A DNA stretch of 41,264 nt, from assembly GCF_025465935.1 (NCBI RefSeq), contig NZ_JANLNV010000067.1, forward strand, positions 1-41,264, given 5' to 3'. This stretch comes from Pseudomonas sp. 7P_10.2_Bac1 (GTDB taxonomy: Bacteria; Pseudomonadota; Gammaproteobacteria; Pseudomonadales; Pseudomonadaceae). This document shows, piece after piece, positions 9,407 through 17,716 of the stretch; within the stretch, counting starts at the first letter, position 1, and each line of letters begins with the position of its first letter. Below the pieces are notes generated by a model. The model was not told the DNA's origin, searched no databases, and worked only from the letters and a program-made list of their open reading frames with translations. The position numbers and the translations under genes are program-made.

Positions 9407-9477
9407 CCCGTAGGAGCGAGCTTGCCTCGCGATCTTTTGATCGTTTGAAAGACCGCGAGACAAGCTCGTTACGGGGG
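9407..9477. repeat. REP-like inverted repeat between fliA and cheY
   Basis: An imperfect long inverted repeat: left arm GTAGGAGCGAGCTTGCCTCG, right arm CGCGAGACAAGCTCGTTAC, separated by GATCTTTTGATCGTTTGAAA. It begins 3 bp after the fliA stop on the minus strand and could fold into a large hairpin, slowing or ending transcription before cheY. It belongs to the same sequence family as the repeats at 14725-15841, 22008-22068 and 25900-25966. Confidence 0.8.
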
Positions 9478-9479
9478 GT

Positions 9480-10220
9480 TCAATGCGCTCGCCACTGCCC
9501 CAAACGTGCGCGCAGACGGGCCGCGCACTGGCTGTGCAACTGGCTGACACGCGACTCGCTCACCCCCAGTACCTCACCGATTTCCTTGAGGTTGAGCTCT
9601 TCGTCGTAGTACAGCGCCAACACCAGCCGCTCACGCTCGGGCAGCAAACTGATCGCCTCGGCCAGCGCGGCCTGGAAGCGTTCGTCTTCCAGGTCTCGCG
9701 ACGGCTCAAGATGGGCACTCGCGCCATCTTCATGCAGACCTTCGTGCTCACCGTCCTGCAGCAGATCGTCGAAACTGAACAGACGACTGCCCAGGGTGTC
9801 GTTCAAGATGGCGTAATAATCATCAAGGCTTAACTGGAGTTCGGCCGCAACCTCGTGATCTTTAGCGTCACAGCCGGTTTTTGCTTCAATAACGCGAATT
9901 GCGTCACTGACCATGCGCGTATTGCGGTGCACCGAGCGCGGCGCCCAGTCCCCTTTGCGCACTTCATCGAGCATCGCGCCGCGTATACGAATACCGGCGT
10001 AAGTCTCAAAACTCGCGCCTTTGCTGGCGTCGTACTTGCTCGACACTTCGAGCAGGCCGATCATCCCGGCCTGGATCAGGTCGTCCACCTGGACACTGGC
10101 CGGCAAACGCGCCAACAGGTGATACGCGATGCGCTTGACCAACGGCGCATAGCGCTCGATCAGCTCGTATTGGCTGTCACGCGACGGCTTGCTGTACATG
10201 CGATAGCCGCTGGCAGTCAT
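9480..10220 (-). CDS. fliA: Flagellar sigma factor FliA (sigma-28)
   Basis: A 246-residue sigma-28 that directs late flagellar transcription such as fliC. Region 2 lies at about 18-95 (DLIQAGMIGLLE, FETYAGIRIRGAMLDEVRKG). Region 3 is about 105-150. Region 4 is about 185-240, with its helix-turn-helix LKEIGEVLGVSESRVSQLHS. The reading frame stays open further upstream, but the ATG at 10220 overlaps the fleN TGA by one base (TGATG) and gives the family length. It is the last gene of flhA-flhF-fleN-fliA. Its anti-sigma factor flgM is not in the window. Confidence 0.97.
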   Translation of the reverse strand: MTASGYRMYSKPSRDSQYELIERYAPLVKRIAYHLLARLPASVQVDDLIQAGMIGLLEVSSKYDASKGASFETYAGIRIRGAMLDEVRKGDWAPRSVHRNTRMVSDAIRVIEAKTGCDAKDHEVAAELQLSLDDYYAILNDTLGSRLFSFDDLLQDGEHEGLHEDGASAHLEPSRDLEDERFQAALAEAISLLPERERLVLALYYDEELNLKEIGEVLGVSESRVSQLHSQCAARLRARLGQWRAH

Positions 10221-11050
10221 CAGACTCGTCCTCCACCCGCTTGCTGTACCAAGCGTTCGACAAAGAATTCCAGATGGCCGCGCGGGTTTGCCGGCAGAGG
10301 CCACGTATCGACTTTTTGCGCAATGGCCTTGAACGCCAGCGAGCATTTGGAACGCGGGAAAGCTTCGTACACGGCGCGTTGCTTTTGCACGGCCTTGCGC
10401 ACGCACTCGTCGTACGGCACAGCGCCCACATATTGCAGGGCAACGTCGAGAAAGCGGTCGGTGACCTTGGTCAGCTTGGCGAACAGGTTGCGTCCTTCCT
10501 GCGGGCTCTGGGCCATATTGGCCAGTACCCGGAAACGATTCATGCCGTAGTCGCGGTTGAGCAACTTGATCAACGCGTAGGCGTCGGTGATCGAAGTGGG
10601 CTCATCGCACACCACCAGCAGCACTTCCTGGGCGGCGCGGACAAAGCTGACCACGGACTCGCCGATCCCGGCAGCGGTATCAATCACCAGCACATCCAGG
10701 TTGTCGCTCAGGTCGCTGAACGCCTGGATCAACCCCGCGTGTTGCGCCGGGCTCAACTGCACCATGCTCTGGGTGCCGGACGCTGCCGGCACTATGCGAA
10801 TCCCACCGGGCCCCTGGAGCAAGACATCACGCAGCTCACAGCGCCCCTCGACCACATCGGCCAGGGTAAATTTCGGTGTCAGCCCCAACAGGACATCAAC
10901 ATTCGCCAACCCCAGATCGGCGTCCATCAACATGACGCGCCTGCCCAGTTCGGCCAGCGCGATGGACAAATTGACTGACACGTTAGTTTTACCGACGCCA
11001 CCCTTGCCGCCGGTCACTGCGATCACCTGTACGGGATGCATGCTGCCCAT
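10220..11050 (-). CDS. fleN: Flagellar number regulator FleN (FlhG), MinD-type ATPase
   Basis: A 276-residue MinD/ParA-family ATPase that limits flagellar number by binding and restraining FleQ. The deviant Walker A GGKGGVGKT spans 14-22 (Lys16 and Lys21), the switch aspartate is in LMDADLGLANVD, and LVIDTAAGIG ends near 130. The C terminus is amphipathic (LEFFVERLVQQ) and may attach to the membrane. ATG at 11050 is the first possible start, since an in-frame stop lies just upstream; an internal ATG at 11041 is also possible. The gene lies 117 bp downstream of flhF. Confidence 0.96.
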   Translation of the reverse strand: MGSMHPVQVIAVTGGKGGVGKTNVSVNLSIALAELGRRVMLMDADLGLANVDVLLGLTPKFTLADVVEGRCELRDVLLQGPGGIRIVPAASGTQSMVQLSPAQHAGLIQAFSDLSDNLDVLVIDTAAGIGESVVSFVRAAQEVLLVVCDEPTSITDAYALIKLLNRDYGMNRFRVLANMAQSPQEGRNLFAKLTKVTDRFLDVALQYVGAVPYDECVRKAVQKQRAVYEAFPRSKCSLAFKAIAQKVDTWPLPANPRGHLEFFVERLVQQAGGGRV

Positions 11051-11167
11051 GATCTTTTTTTACCTTGTCTTACTTAGACGCGGCTACAGAGAGTGCTGCG
11101 TGTTCCCCCAGGAACAACACTGTGCAGACCATCAATGTAGGTACATTGCAACGTATTCATCTCTACC

Positions 11168-12487
11168 CTAACCCACCCGTTTGGGCGGGCTGTGGTAGAT
11201 GTCAGCGAACATATCGGCCATGGCTTCTTCGCTGGGTTCTTCCTGCATTTGCACACTCACCGCCCGGCTCACCAACTGGTGGCGACGCGGCAAGTGCAAG
11301 TCATCGGGAATCCGCGGACCGTCCGTGAGGTACGCCACGGGCAGTTCATTGCTGATCGCCAGGCTCAACACTTCGCCCAGGCTCGCTGTTTCATCCAGCT
11401 TGGTCAGGATGCAACCTGCCAGCCCGCACCGCTTGTAACTGAGGTAAGCCGCTGACAGCACCTGCTTCTGGCTCGTGGTGGCCAGCACCAGATAATTGCG
11501 GGCCTTGATCCCGCGCCCCGCAAGGCTGTCCAGTTGCAGGCGCAACGCCGGGTCACTGGCCTGCAGGCCCGCGGTATCAACCAGCACGACGCGCTTGCGC
11601 GCTAGCGGCTCCAGGGTCTGGCCCAACGACTGGCCGGGGGCCACGTGGGTCACCGGTACATTGAGAATGCGCCCCAGGGTTTTAAGCTGCTCCTGGGCGC
11701 CGATACGAAAGCTGTCCATGCTCACCAATGCAATGTTTTGCGCGCCGTACTTGAGTACATAGCGTGCCGCCAGCTTGGCCAGCGTTGTGGTTTTGCCCAT
11801 GCCTGCAGGACCGACCATCGCGATCACTCCGCCCTCTTCCAGCGGCTCCAGTTCAGGGGTCGTTATCATGCGCGCCAGGTGCGCCAGCAACATGCGCCAG
11901 GCTTGGCGCGGGTCTTCAATGCCGGCCACCTGGGTCAACAAATCGTGTGACAACGGACCGGACAAACCGATGCGCTGCAAGCGTCGCCACAAGTTGGCCT
12001 GCTCGGGCCTGGAGCCTTGCAACTGGTTCCAGGCCAACGAGCCCAACTGCACTTCAAGCAATTCGCGCAGACCATTGAGTTCATTGCGCATGTCGTCAAA
12101 CACACGCTGGTCAATCGAGGGCGCGGCGGCCGGAGGCGGCGTGGGCCGTGACGGCTCTTCCAGCCGTGGCTCAATCAAGGGCTCGGCAGCGGTCAGCGGC
12201 AGGCCTGCAAACAATTGGCGGCTGGCTTCGGTGTCGCCTTCTGCACGCAAGCTCAGCTCAGCCTGGGCCGAAACAATCTTCGATTGGGTCTTGCGCAGTT
12301 CTTCTTCCAGCTCAACGTTGGGCACACGCGGTGCCAACGCAGACAGCTTGTAGTCCAGTGCCGCGGTCAATTCCACGCCACCGGCGATCCGGCGATTGCC
12401 AATAATGGCGGCATCAGCGCCCAATTCATCACGAATGAGTTTCATGGCCTGACGCATGTCGGCGGCGAAAAATCGCTTCACTTGCAT
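11168..12487 (-). CDS. flhF: SRP-type GTPase FlhF, polar flagellum placement
   Basis: A 439-residue FlhF, the signal-recognition-particle-like GTPase that marks the pole for flagellar assembly. The N-terminal B domain and Pro-rich linker (1-130) start MQVKRFFAADMRQAM. The NG region (about 130-400) shows Walker A GPAGMGKTTT (226-235), SMDSFRIGAQEQL, DTAG (304-307) and TKLDE (362-366). The tail is acidic then basic. It begins 11 bp after the flhA stop, so it is co-transcribed with flhA. It works with FleN to give one polar flagellar site. Confidence 0.96.
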   Translation of the reverse strand: MQVKRFFAADMRQAMKLIRDELGADAAIIGNRRIAGGVELTAALDYKLSALAPRVPNVELEEELRKTQSKIVSAQAELSLRAEGDTEASRQLFAGLPLTAAEPLIEPRLEEPSRPTPPPAAAPSIDQRVFDDMRNELNGLRELLEVQLGSLAWNQLQGSRPEQANLWRRLQRIGLSGPLSHDLLTQVAGIEDPRQAWRMLLAHLARMITTPELEPLEEGGVIAMVGPAGMGKTTTLAKLAARYVLKYGAQNIALVSMDSFRIGAQEQLKTLGRILNVPVTHVAPGQSLGQTLEPLARKRVVLVDTAGLQASDPALRLQLDSLAGRGIKARNYLVLATTSQKQVLSAAYLSYKRCGLAGCILTKLDETASLGEVLSLAISNELPVAYLTDGPRIPDDLHLPRRHQLVSRAVSVQMQEEPSEEAMADMFADIYHSPPKRVG

Positions 12488-12498
12488 AAATCAAACCC

Positions 12499-14634
12499 TC
12501 AGCCGTTAGGGCCTACTGTCGCAACGATCGTCACTTGCTTGTTGTCAGGGATTTCCTGGTACGCCAGCACGTGCAGGTTAGGCACCGCCAAGCGGCCAAA
12601 CCGCGAAAGCATCGCGCGTACCGGGCCTGCCACCAGCAAGATCACCGGGTTACCTTGCATCTCCTGACGCTGAGCAGCATCGATCAGCGAACGCTGGAGT
12701 TTTTCAGCCATGCTTGGCTCCAGCAACACACCGTCTTCCTGACCTTGGCCGGCCTTCTGCAAACTATTGAGCAATATTTGTTCCAACCTTGGCTCCAAGG
12801 TGATCACAGGCAGCTCAGACTCAACGCCGACAATGCTTTGCACGATGGCGCGGGACAAGCCGACCCGCACGGCGGCAACCAAAGCGGCAGTATCTTGACT
12901 CTTATGGGCATTGTTGGCGACGGCCTCGGCAATGCTGCGAATGTCGCGGACCGGCACCTGCTCGGCCAGTAGCGCCTGCAACACTTTGAGCAATTGCGAC
13001 AGGCTCAGCACGCCCGGCACCAACTCTTCCGCCAATTTGGGCGACGATTTGGCCAGCAGCTGCATCAGTTGCTGCACTTCTTCATGACCAATCAGCTCAT
13101 GGGAATGCTTGTACAGAATCTGGTTGAGGTGCGTCGCCACCACCGTACTGGCATCCACTACGGTATAGCCCAGCGATTGCGCCTGACTGCGCTGGCTGAC
13201 CTCAATCCACACTGCTTCCAGACCAAAGGCCGGATCTTTGGCGGTAATCCCGTTGAGGGTGCCAAACACTTGGCCGGGGTTGATCGCCAGTTCGCGGTCC
13301 GGGTAAATCTCGGCCTCGGCCAAAATCACCCCCATGAGCGTCAGGCGATAGGCACTGGGCGCCAGATCGAGGTTGTCGCGAATGTGCACGGTGGGCATCA
13401 AAAAGCCCAGGTCCTGGGACAGCTTTTTACGTACGCCCTTGATCCGCGCCAGCAACTGCCCGCCCTGATTGCGGTCCACCAGCGGGATCAGGCGATAGCC
13501 CACTTCCAGGCCGATCATGTCGATGGGCGTCACGTCATCCCAGCCCAGCTCCTTGGTTTCCTGGGCGCGGGCCGGCGAAGGCAACAGCTCTTGCTGACGC
13601 TGCACTTCCTGCAGAGCCTGAGCCTTGGCCACGTTTTGCTTTTTCCACATCCAGTAAGCGGCGCCACCGGCCACAGCTGCCAGGCTGAGGAAAGAAATAT
13701 GCGGCATGCCCGGCACGATCCCCATGACCGCCATCAAGCCTGCCGACACCGCCAGCGCCTTGGGCGAGGCAAACATCTGCCGGTTGATCTGCTTGCCCAT
13801 GTCTTCGGAGCCCGAAGCCCGGGTGACCATGATCGCGGCGGCGGTCGATAGCAGCAGCGACGGCAATTGCGCCACCAGGCCGTCACCGATGGTCAGCAAG
13901 GCGTAGACCTTGCCCGCTTCGCTGAAACTCATGCTGTGCTGGAAAATGCCGACTGCCATGCCGCCGATCAGGTTGATAAACAGAATCAGCAGACCGGCGA
14001 TGGCGTCCCCGCGCACGAACTTGCTGGCACCGTCCATGGAACCGTAGAACTCGGCCTCTTGGGCGACTTCCTGACGGCGCTGCTTGGCCTGGTTCTGGTC
14101 GATCAGCCCGGCGTTGAGGTCGGCGTCGATCGCCATTTGTTTGCCGGGCATGGCATCGAGGGTAAAGCGCGCGCTCACTTCGGAAATTCGCCCGGCACCC
14201 TTGGTGACTACCACGAAGTTGATGATCATCAAAATCGCGAACACCACCATACCGACCACGTAGTTGCCGCCGATGACCACCTCACCGAAGGCCTGGATTA
14301 CCTTACCGGCTGCGGCGTGGCCTTCCTGGCCGTGGAGCATGACAACCCGGGTCGAGGCCACGTTGAGCGCCAGCCGCATCAGCGTCGCCACCAGCAAAAT
14401 GGTGGGGAACACCGCGAAATCCAGGGGCCGCAGCGCATACACACACACCAGCAGCACCACAATCGACAGCGCGATGTTGAACGTGAAGAACACATCGAGC
14501 AGGAACGCAGGGATTGGCAACATCATCATTGCCAGCATCACCAGCAACAACAGCGGCACGCCCAACTGCCCCTGACCCAAACCGGCCAGACCGTTGCGTG
14601 CGGTGTTGATTAACTGAGAGCGATCCAGTGACAT
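12499..14634 (-). CDS. flhA: Flagellar export gate protein FlhA
   Basis: A 711-residue FlhA, the large export-gate subunit of the flagellar type III apparatus. About eight membrane helices fill residues 20-330, including LPIPAFLLDVFFTFNIALS and LLILFINLIGG. The conserved FHIPEP-type loop (GRISEVSARFTLDAMPGKQM region) follows helix 4. A long cytoplasmic domain (about 365-711) binds chaperone-substrate complexes and ends VTIVATVGPNG. I chose the ATG at 14634, with AAAGG 7 nt upstream; the frame stays open above it. It heads flhA-flhF-fleN-fliA and has its own sigma-54 promoter. Confidence 0.97.
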   Translation of the reverse strand: MSLDRSQLINTARNGLAGLGQGQLGVPLLLLVMLAMMMLPIPAFLLDVFFTFNIALSIVVLLVCVYALRPLDFAVFPTILLVATLMRLALNVASTRVVMLHGQEGHAAAGKVIQAFGEVVIGGNYVVGMVVFAILMIINFVVVTKGAGRISEVSARFTLDAMPGKQMAIDADLNAGLIDQNQAKQRRQEVAQEAEFYGSMDGASKFVRGDAIAGLLILFINLIGGMAVGIFQHSMSFSEAGKVYALLTIGDGLVAQLPSLLLSTAAAIMVTRASGSEDMGKQINRQMFASPKALAVSAGLMAVMGIVPGMPHISFLSLAAVAGGAAYWMWKKQNVAKAQALQEVQRQQELLPSPARAQETKELGWDDVTPIDMIGLEVGYRLIPLVDRNQGGQLLARIKGVRKKLSQDLGFLMPTVHIRDNLDLAPSAYRLTLMGVILAEAEIYPDRELAINPGQVFGTLNGITAKDPAFGLEAVWIEVSQRSQAQSLGYTVVDASTVVATHLNQILYKHSHELIGHEEVQQLMQLLAKSSPKLAEELVPGVLSLSQLLKVLQALLAEQVPVRDIRSIAEAVANNAHKSQDTAALVAAVRVGLSRAIVQSIVGVESELPVITLEPRLEQILLNSLQKAGQGQEDGVLLEPSMAEKLQRSLIDAAQRQEMQGNPVILLVAGPVRAMLSRFGRLAVPNLHVLAYQEIPDNKQVTIVATVGPNG

Positions 14635-14687
14635 GCGTAAACCTTTAGCAAACTTTTGACGCCAGATGCGTCTAGAAGCCTGCCATT

Positions 14688-14702
14688 GCAAGAAGCCTTC
14701 CA
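14688..14702 (-). promoter_or_regulatory. Probable sigma-54 promoter of flhA
   Basis: On the minus strand the text is TGGAAGGCTTCTTGC, giving the invariant GG and GC separated by 10 bp, with a good -12 TTGC and a weaker -24. It lies 53 bp before the flhA ATG. FleQ/RpoN control of flhA is established in P. aeruginosa. The tandem array begins 22 bp further upstream. Confidence 0.65.
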
Positions 14703-14724
14703 ACTTTTGGGGGGCAGCTCAAAT

Positions 14725-15841
14725 TGTAGGAGCAGGCTGGCCTCGCGATGGTTTGATCTTGAAATGTCTTGCCGGAACACCTACTGCGCAACACCTTCAC
14801 TTGGCTGTGGATCAAGATCAACAGATCGCGAGACAAGCTCGCTCCTACAGGGGTTGTGGTTACACCGGTCTTTGGCATGCAACACATCCTGTGGCGCATT
14901 GCGATTGATCAGTAAAGCGGGATGCAAGCTGAATTCGTCATAAGCTATGCCCAATGGCTAAAAGCAAAAGCCCCCATCGTCACCAAACCTGATCGCCATG
15001 AGGGCAAACGCCAACATCTGTAGGACCGAGCTTGTCTCGCTCCTACAGGAGGGTGTGGTTACACCGGTCTTTGGCATGCAACACATCCTGTGGCGCATTG
15101 CGATTGATCAGTAAAGCGGGATGCAAGCTGAATTCGTCATAAGTTATGCCCAATGGCTAAAAGCAAAAGCCCCCATCGTCACCAAACCTGATCGCCTGAG
15201 GGCAAACGCCAACATCTGTAGGAGCGAGCTCGTCTCGCGATCGTTTGATCTTGAAATGTCTTGCCGGAACACCTACTGCGCAACACCTTCACTTGGCTGT
15301 GGATCAAGATCAACAGATCGCGAGACGAGCTCGCTCCTACAGGAGGGTGTGGTTACACCGGTCTTTGGCATGCAACACAGCCAGTGGCGCGTTGCGATCG
15401 ATCAGTAAAGCGGAATGCAAGCTGAATTCGTCAGAAGTTATGCCCAATGGCTAAAAGCAAAAGCCCCCATCGTCACCAAACCTGATCGCCATGAGGGCAA
15501 TCGCCAACATCTGTAGGAGCGAGCTCGTCTCGCGATCGTTTGATCTTGAAATGCCTTGCCGGAACACCTACTGCGCAACACCTTCACTTGGCTGTGGATC
15601 AAGATCAACAGATCGCGAGACGAGCTCGCTCCTACAGGATGGTGTGGTTACACCGGTCTTTGGCATGCAACACAGCCAGTGGCGCGTTGCGATCGATCAG
15701 TAAAGCGGGATGCAAGCTGAATTCGTCAGAAGTTATGCCCAATGGCTAAAAGCAAAAGCCCCCATCGTCGCCAAACCTGGTCGCCATGAGGGCAAACGCC
15801 AATATCTGTAGGAGCGAGCTCGTCTCGCGATCTTTTGATCT
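14725..15841. repeat. Tandem array of four ~295-bp units with nested inverted repeats
   Basis: The non-coding gap before flhA is filled by direct repeats: unit 1 at 14725-15018 (294 bp), unit 2 at 15019-15216 (198 bp), unit 3 at 15217-15511 (295 bp), unit 4 at 15512-15806 (295 bp), and a fifth start at 15807-15841. Each full unit opens with a 125-bp inverted-repeat module, for example 15217-15341. In units 3 and 4 its outer 26-bp arms are perfect reverse complements (TGTAGGAGCGAGCTCG at the left end). A spacer of about 170 bp follows, and a terminator-like hairpin sits at its far end. Unit 2 has lost the middle of its module. Open frames here repeat with the array and are not genes. Confidence 0.95.
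15748..15793 (-). terminator. Rho-independent terminator, present once per array unit
   Basis: On the minus strand GCCCTCAT and ATGGGGGC can pair as an 8-bp stem with one G-T pair around a 20-nt loop, followed by TTTTGCTTTT. It lies 76 bp beyond the stop of the 189-residue gene, where a terminator is expected. Equivalent copies lie at about 14960-15005, 15159-15203 and 15453-15498, one per repeat unit; the unit 2 copy has lost one base in its stem. Confidence 0.65.
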
Positions 15842-15869
15842 GGCTTTGGCGAAGTAAGGGGGGGCCGGC

Positions 15870-16439
15870 TCAGTTCCAGCGCCATTCGCCCAAGTCGATC
15901 ACCAGGCAGGCGCTGCTGTTTGAACCAAACACCACGTCTATCTTGCGATTCGGCTCGTAGCGCTCAGTGCCGCTGCCACCAATCAAAATGGCCCCACAGC
16001 GCCCGTCACGCACATGCGGGTGTTCTTCCCAGACCGGCACGCTGTCCACCTGCAACTGACGGATGAGTTTGTAGAGGATGAAACTGCGCACGCACCGCCC
16101 GTTTATGCCCTCGAAACTCAAGGACTTGCGCATAAACGACAAGATCGACTCACGCTCTTTGTAGCAGCGTTCCATGATTGCCCTGTAGTACTGCTCCCGC
16201 CCACAACTGTGCGGCACCGTAGGCAGCGAAATAACAGCCAGCAAATTGCTGCCTTCTGTGGTGAAGCCCACTATGTGGCGGTCTTCAAGCTGGTCCAGCC
16301 AAAAGATCGCGAACGTACCGTCCAACGCCGGAAACTTGGGGAACAACCCCTCAAGATCAACCTTGGCCTTTTGTTGCGTATCGCTCAGCGCACAGGTTTT
16401 GATGGAGCCATTGGGGATAAGGATTAACTCAATCGACAT
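15870..16439 (-). CDS. Unrecognised 189-residue protein between flhB and flhA
   Basis: I do not recognise this protein. It has 189 residues, no signal peptide and no membrane helix. It starts MSIELILIPNGSIKTC and looks cytoplasmic. The middle (about 85-130) is basic and helical (YYRAIMERCYKERESILSFM). The last third contains GGSGTERYEPNRKIDVVFG and ends LGEWRWN. Seven cysteines are spread through it. The ATG at 16439 has GGAG 8 nt upstream; the frame is open 13 codons further. It interrupts the fliL-flhB / flhA succession, has a palindrome 78 bp upstream, and is followed by the repeat array and terminator, so it is probably its own transcript. In P. aeruginosa this position holds other hypothetical genes, so it may be a variable insertion site. 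Confidence 0.7.
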   Translation of the reverse strand: MSIELILIPNGSIKTCALSDTQQKAKVDLEGLFPKFPALDGTFAIFWLDQLEDRHIVGFTTEGSNLLAVISLPTVPHSCGREQYYRAIMERCYKERESILSFMRKSLSFEGINGRCVRSFILYKLIRQLQVDSVPVWEEHPHVRDGRCGAILIGGSGTERYEPNRKIDVVFGSNSSACLVIDLGEWRWN

Positions 16440-16516
16440 CGCGCATCTCCGTTGCCTGCACACGAACCAAAAAAGCACTCGACGTCACAAGTTAAGCAGG
16501 TTTGCAAAAAGCATCT

Positions 16517-16534
16517 ACTGTCAAAAATGACAGT
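16517..16534. promoter_or_regulatory. Perfect 18-bp palindrome, possible operator or small hairpin
   Basis: ACTGTCAAAAATGACAGT is a perfect 7-bp inverted repeat around AAAA. It lies 78 bp upstream of the 189-residue gene and 44 bp downstream of the flhB stop. On the minus strand it contains TTGACA, a perfect -35-like hexamer, but no good -10 follows. As a hairpin it lacks a strong following T-run, so an operator is preferred. The binding protein is unknown. Confidence 0.45.
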
Positions 16535-16577
16535 TAGTCTGCAATAGATCGCCGCTTGTCAGGTCTTGACTGCCAAT

Positions 16578-17714
16578 CTAATCATCACGCCGCAAGTCCG
16601 GCGGTATTGGCAGGTCTTTCAATGGATCAGGCCGTTTGCCCTTGCCCGCCTGGTGCTGGCGGATCTGGTACACATACGCCAACACCTGCGCCACCGCCAG
16701 GTACAGCCCGGCCGGGATCTCCTGCTCAAGCTCGGTGGAATGGTAGATCGAGCGCGCCAGCGCCGCAGACTCCAGCAGCAAGATGTCATGCTTTGCGCCG
16801 ATTTCTCGAATCTTCAGCGCCAGAAAGTCGCTGCCCTTGGCCAGCAACATCGGCGCCCCGCCCTTTTCGGGGTCGTATTTGAGGGCTACGGCGTAGTGCG
16901 TCGGGTTGGTGATGATCACGTCGGCATCGGGGATGGCGCTCATCATGCGGCGCTGGGACATTTCGCGCTGCACCTGGCGAATGCGCTGTTTAACCTCGGG
17001 CCGCCCTTCCTGGTCCTTGTGTTCGTCGCGCACTTCCTGCTTGGTCATCAGCAGTTTTTTGTGGCTTTCCCATAGCTGCACCGGCACGTCGACAGCCGCG
17101 ATCAGGATCAACCCGCAGGCCATCCACAAGGCACTCCAGCCCACCACTTGCAGGCTGTGGACCACCGCCAGCTCCAATGGCTCATGGGCAATGCGCAGCA
17201 GGTCATCGATGTCGGAGTTCAACACCAGCAAGGCGACGATCAAGATGATGAAAAACTTGGCCAGCGCCTTGAGCAGCTCCACCAGCGCCTTGGCCGAGAA
17301 CATTCGCTTTAGCCCCGCCAGCGGGTTCATGCGGCTGAATTTGGGTGCCAGGCTACCCGCGGCAAACAACCAGCCGCCCAGGGCGATTGGCCCGACGATG
17401 GCGGCGATCAACAAGGTGATCAGCACCGGCTGCAAGGCGATCAGGGCGATTTTGCCGGAGTACAGCAGGAAGGCCGCCATGGAGTCGGTGTTGTATAAGG
17501 TTTCGCGGCTGATGCTGAAGTTGTAGCGCATCACTTGCATCAGGTCTTCGGCCAGCGCCCCGCCAAAGATCAGCAGCCCGGCCGATCCCGCGAGCATGAT
17601 CGCCAAGGTATTGAGTTCTTTGGAGCGCGCGATTTCGCCCTTTTCCCTGGAGTCTTTTTTTCGTTTCTCCGTGGGGTCTTCTGTTTTATCGGCGCCGCTC
17701 TCGCTTTCTGCCAT
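16578..17714 (-). CDS. flhB: Flagellar export gate and specificity switch FlhB
   Basis: A 378-residue FlhB. A charged N terminus precedes four membrane helices in about 35-215. The cytoplasmic domain contains the autocleavage motif NPTH at 270-273 (IITNPTHYAVALKY). Cleavage there, together with FliK, switches export from rod-hook to filament proteins. ATG at 17714 lies 2 bp past the fliR stop, so it is the last gene of fliLMNOPQR-flhB. The C-terminal tail is basic and Pro-rich. Confidence 0.97.
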   Translation of the reverse strand: MAESESGADKTEDPTEKRKKDSREKGEIARSKELNTLAIMLAGSAGLLIFGGALAEDLMQVMRYNFSISRETLYNTDSMAAFLLYSGKIALIALQPVLITLLIAAIVGPIALGGWLFAAGSLAPKFSRMNPLAGLKRMFSAKALVELLKALAKFFIILIVALLVLNSDIDDLLRIAHEPLELAVVHSLQVVGWSALWMACGLILIAAVDVPVQLWESHKKLLMTKQEVRDEHKDQEGRPEVKQRIRQVQREMSQRRMMSAIPDADVIITNPTHYAVALKYDPEKGGAPMLLAKGSDFLALKIREIGAKHDILLLESAALARSIYHSTELEQEIPAGLYLAVAQVLAYVYQIRQHQAGKGKRPDPLKDLPIPPDLRRDD

Positions 17715-17716
17715 GG

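Noticed and set aside
15121..15749. Repeated short open frames in the 295-bp array (for example a MILKCLAGTP start)
   Set aside because: They recur because the DNA is duplicated, break with small indels between units, and cross palindromes.
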